From Sistotremastrum niveocremeum HHB9708 (Eukaryota > Basidiomycota > Agaricomycetes > Sistotremastrales > Sistotremastraceae), in the NCBI GenBank assembly GCA_001630475.1, contig KV419466.1, positions 9,624-41,430 on the forward strand: a stretch of DNA of 31,807 nucleotides. The letters run 5' to 3'. The number at the start of each line of letters is the position of its first letter. The first letter of the stretch is position 1. The position numbers and the translations under genes are program-made. Positions 28,400 to 31,807 of this stretch are shown in pieces. The notes below the pieces were generated by a model. It worked only from the letters and a program-made list of their open reading frames with translations, made no database searches and was not told where the DNA came from.

Positions 28400-30210
28400 C
28401 TAAAGAGAACGTACTCTTGAGAATTCCGGGAAACGATGGTCATATGACCTCTTCTGTTCTGGAATCGCTCAATGACTCTTGACAACGGCTCGTCGAAAGG
28501 GATGAACAGGACAGTATTGAGTGAGGTCGAGGACACAGGGCATGTATCTGGATTATCATCCAGACAAGGATACGCCAATCACGGAGCGGTAGTTCGAGGC
28601 TATCACTGAACATGAGACGAAGGAAAAGGTGGCAAGAAAGATATAAAACATACGGGCACTCAGACGTTCGACGGACCCGGAGGTAAGAAGACGCTTTAAG
28701 TCAACCGATGTCGATGTGAATTGCATATCGAAAGTGGCAGAACGTCCCAACTTCGCGCTATCCGCTCCCATGTTCGAGATGGGAGACGATGATAAGTGAG
28801 AAAGTCGACAGGCCCAGAAATGGCAGCGCAGGCCTGATCGGTTCATTCAGTGAGCCTTTTCAATTAGAGGATTCTGGAAAGGGAAATGCTTTGATGGCGT
28901 TGATTGTGATCGCAGCTTGAATGCCAACGATGAGAATGACGTCAGTCAACATTCTTGAGCTCACTGACCAGAAGCGGCGATCCAGGTTCTCTTAGGTTTC
29001 ATTAAATCTTCATGACAAAGATCCTAGTGAAATTAAGAACCTTTGAATCGCGGCTACGAATCATCCTTGAACTTACCTGGCCCATGATATTGTGCTCGAA
29101 CGCTGGCGAGCACGGCGGCCCCAACGACAGATCCAGGGATGGTCTCTCCTCTGCTAGCTTGATGTTTCGTGAGTGTTCTGGTGCATAGTTCATACATGGA
29201 AGCTGCCGCATGAGTTGATTATGGTGGGAACGTCGGGGAGCTTAGCGAATCGAGACGCTAGATGTAATGCGTGCTATATTGATGAGGCTTCAGCATGACC
29301 AGCAGAACGCTTATAGTATGATCCTGGCGCTACGATAATTGCTTGGAAGAGGGTAGGAGCACAATTGAGGGTCGAGCATTGACACTGCAGCATGATTGGC
29401 TCGTGCATTGGGGTGCGCGACCTTCGAAATCGGGGCATCTAGTACAAGAATGAGTCCTCATACCGAAAATAGGACGCTAAGGCCGACGTACCAGCTAATC
29501 CAGCCTTCAGAATGCAACTCTCCATGTTTTAATTCCGAGTTATGAGGCCACAGGAAATGGGACTTCTTCCGGGCATGTTGCACTGAGTAGATTGACTTCT
29601 AGGAGACCGGACGCTAGATGCCACCTCAGCGATGATAAAGCCACACAATTGAAGTCCATACGACAGATGCGAGAGATTACGCTAGTGGATGCGTCTGGTG
29701 AGCAAGATAATCCCAAGACGATGAACGCGTCACTCACAAGTAACCAGCGTCGCGGCCATCCCACCATTTCCACTGTCTGACAGCCTACTTTGCCGTATTC
29801 CAATCATGCTCAGGCCTCGTCGCTGATAAAGACGTAGTTTCAAATGAACTGTTACCAAAACCAAACGTCGAAATCAGTGCTCTATTCAAAGCTCAGTAGT
29901 CAGAGTCACTACTTACCATTGTCATCGGGATTGTTGATATGATTACCTGGACTTCTGAGACTCGAGGGAGGAGATGTCTCCTCCCCAAGTGTTGAAATCG
30001 CCCGACGCAACTGAACTTGAAGCTGCGCAGTCCACGCAGGTGTTCATCGCAGCCAAGATATTTTTCGGTGTGTTGGTGTGACAGGAGACCATTAGAACTG
30101 AGGATAGGGTGGCCAGCCTCTGAGATCTGCGCTTTGAGGCCCATTAGAGGGCGACTGGTGTCGACGACGGTCAAGAAATTCATGCTGACTAAGCAATAAG
30201 GCTCTCTCAT
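28400..30210 (-). pseudogene. Second minus-strand multi-exon remnant, unit III copy
   Basis: Collinear with 12500-14400. From an ATG near 30183 the frame reads NFLTVVDTSRPLMGLKAQ, then GCDEHLRGLRSFKF, to a GTAATC or GTAAGTAG donor (about 29918-29950). This 5' part is the most intact of the three copies. Downstream it has PGSVVGAAVLASV near 29105-29145, followed by a GTAAGTTC donor. The 1604-bp insertion separates its 3' end (26665-26790). Frames downstream contain stops. No family recognised. Confidence 0.35.
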
Positions 30211-31290
30211 CCTCAGTCCTCGCCATTGCCAATATCTATCTGATCACTTATCCTACGGAGAATCTGCGTCCGTCGTCTCAAGGGTGTGCATGACTTGCAT
30301 GCCTCTGTTCAATTTTACGGACTCTCGTTTCACTTCGATTTACGGTCACCAGCTGCGTTCTCAGCTTGAACGAGAGCCTACTTCCCAGATTGATGAGCAT
30401 GGTCTGGTTCTTGGTTACTCAAGGCTCAGTCAAGGGACCAGGTCCGATTGCTGGCGCTCGATAAAAGAGTATTGGAAAGCTGAGGTCCTTTCGATGATCA
30501 TGCAGGCCGGAAACGCTCTTGGTTTCATCGAAGCATGGCGGCACATTATAGCGGCTCTCGAGTCGTTGTTCCCGTTACTCTGGATCTCCTAACGTACTGA
30601 TCCATCTGGGCCGCAAATCGTTTCTTGAAGAGACACCACAAGATTACCCCAGTCGAAGTTCAAATCGGTATACCCCTCCCATAAGCTGGGTCCAAACGGC
30701 GTTTCCATCATGCATCAAAAAGAGCGCATGCCATCCCACAGAGTCGTCGGTCTGTAACTCATTTCCCTTCTCTACCAAAAAGCCTTCGCAATCTTAACAC
30801 TATTTGTCAGATGCTGTTATGACAGTTCTTAGGGCCGATCAACTTCCAGCAACCCACCTCCACTCATACTCTTGAATCTGAGGTCAGACGATGAAGATCA
30901 CCTTGTCCCATTCTCATGCCGAGTATACGCTCGTCCTGGTGCCACTTGTCTGGGCTATCATGATCCTCCCGTAGCGTCTGCAAACGATTTCGCGCAAACA
31001 GACGTTGGAAGGCCGACGAATCACTTGCAAGGTAAGCGAATGTGTCGAAGCCAATGTGCTCACAAATGATTCAACTCGCCACTCTTCTCAGTCAGCGCCA
31101 GAGACGTCTCTCCGTCATTGAGATGATTCGCCGCCGCCGCCGCCTAGACCGAGCACCCCGAAACAGCAAGTCCTCCAAAATCACGCTCAAGATCAACTTG
31201 ACAAAGAGCTTTTCACTCAAGTCCGTCTCACAGCAGTCCGCTGCTCCTATATTGGACATTACATCAATGCCTCAATTGAATGAGCGCCGT
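30211..31290. other. Right part of unit III; no intact gene
   Basis: It includes the 102-codon plus-strand frame at 30284-30592, which shares YWKAEVLSMI with unit I, and a 65-codon frame at 30872-31069 with a GTAAGCG donor-like site at 31032, matched by GTAAGTG near 15283 and GTGAGCA near 21818. The pieces do not join into a complete gene in any unit. Confidence 0.3.
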
Positions 31291-31807
31291 CAGCGGGATA
31301 GATGCAAATGAAACTGAGTGGACGAGAAAAATATGCGAGAAGTAAAACTACCGGAGCCGCATCATGCGTTCGGACGGGGACTCAGACGTAGATACAACTA
31401 GTATATGAAGAACGCAGCCCAAAATAATTGCATGTCCCTGGTGACAGCTCCAATAAAGCAAGAAACTTTGTAAAAACAAGAATGTAACAGAATAAATTGC
31501 CTAGCATTGCTGATAGGCAAGCATTGCAGAGGCCAAAGACCGCCACCTGTCTCGTTTGATTTGATTCGCGGTAGTGGAAAGTGGTGAAAGATGACTAGAC
31601 ACGCAAGGCACATAGCGATCAGTCCTCGGTTGCCGTGTCTCAGAACTTGAATATATACGCACTTGGAGGTCTCAATCGAGCTTTAGCCGGGAAATGTCTC
31701 GAATGACGAGAGGGTTGCTGAAGGATTCGAAGCAGACACTGAAGATCCCCTCCTCAATTTCTTCGCTGTTACGCTCGTCGATGGAGGATAGTGAAGATTG
31801 ATCCCTG
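31291..31807. repeat. Unit IV: start of a further repeat copy, cut by the window end
   Basis: From 31391 to the end it aligns with 16288-16704 at a constant offset of 15103 bases with no net indel. I count about 16 differences in 417 bases. It contains the AATAAA (31452-31457), the RDRWR tail and the SIDER block of the intron-dense gene. It presumably continues beyond the window. Confidence 0.85.
31495..31807 (-). pseudogene. Intron-dense unknown gene, unit IV copy, 3' part only
   Basis: It holds the tail KRDRWRSLASAMLAYQQC and the SIDERNSEE...GIFSVCFESFSNPL block, nearly identical to unit II. The gene's 5' part would lie beyond 31807. Whether this copy is intact cannot be judged here, so the pseudogene label is only a default. 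Confidence 0.35.

Larger units (their letters stand above)
26200..31290. repeat. Unit III of the long collinear repeat series (left part missing)
   Basis: It starts within the block matching 10500-10560 and then follows the unit order through 26335-26560, 26665-26790, 28400-28770, 28860-29150, 29600-29800, 29900-30210, 30475-30690, 30965-31040 and 31110-31270. The F-box tail and most of the intron-dense gene are absent from its left end. A 1604-bp insertion (26791-28394) interrupts it. Edges are approximate. Confidence 0.75.

Noticed and set aside
1..31807. tRNA or rRNA genes
   Set aside because: I looked for B-box-like words and cloverleaf potential and for conserved rRNA words, and found none that held up by eye; a dedicated scan was not possible.
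8335..31807. RIP-type mutation as the cause of decay
   Set aside because: CpG sites remain common throughout and copies do not show a one-sided C-to-T pattern by eye, so RIP is not supported.

Overview
The window looks like nuclear DNA of a filamentous basidiomycete, probably an agaricomycete. The evidence is an F-box protein gene with a 55-nt GT-AG intron, many other 40-60 nt intron-like intervals, no operon structure, and a mosaic of decayed and duplicated sequence. Only one gene is secure: an F-box/LRR-like gene at 6923-8399 (+). Everything else is a weaker spliced model, a decayed copy or non-coding repeat.

Layout. 1-2526 has no recognised gene but carries a clear 516-bp MITE-like element (700-1215) with 16-bp perfect terminal inverted repeats and internal 10-bp tandem repeats. 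2527-3498 (-) is a possible five-exon, Cys-rich unknown protein. 3664-4470 (-) is a partial copy (unit 0) of an intron-dense gene. 4476-6922 shows no convincing gene. The F-box gene follows.

From about 8335 to the window end the DNA is a collinear series of diverged long repeats: unit I (about 8335-15892), unit II (about 15893-22180), unit III (about 26200-31290, left part missing) and the start of unit IV (about 31291-31807). At least a dozen anchor blocks occur in the same order in units I, II and III. Each complete unit starts with the last codons of an F-box gene and then carries, on the minus strand, the intron-dense unknown gene and a second multi-exon minus-strand remnant. Units II and IV are about 96% alike by hand count over the last 417 bases. 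A 943-base run of N lies in unit II exactly where unit I has its internally repeated block. Each unit has a private insertion: about 1.6 kb in unit I, about 0.6 kb in unit II, and a 1604-bp insertion in unit III with an apparent 8-bp target-site duplication that carries minisatellites. Between units II and III (about 22180-26200) is unrelated sequence with one plausible three-exon small gene behind a TATA box (22485-22986).

The main point of interest is the tandemly amplified, intron-dense minus-strand gene. It has candidate exons of 16-60 bases, an internally duplicated exon pair and a strongly conserved intronic palindrome. I could not assign it to any family. All splice models here are by eye, from sequence alone.
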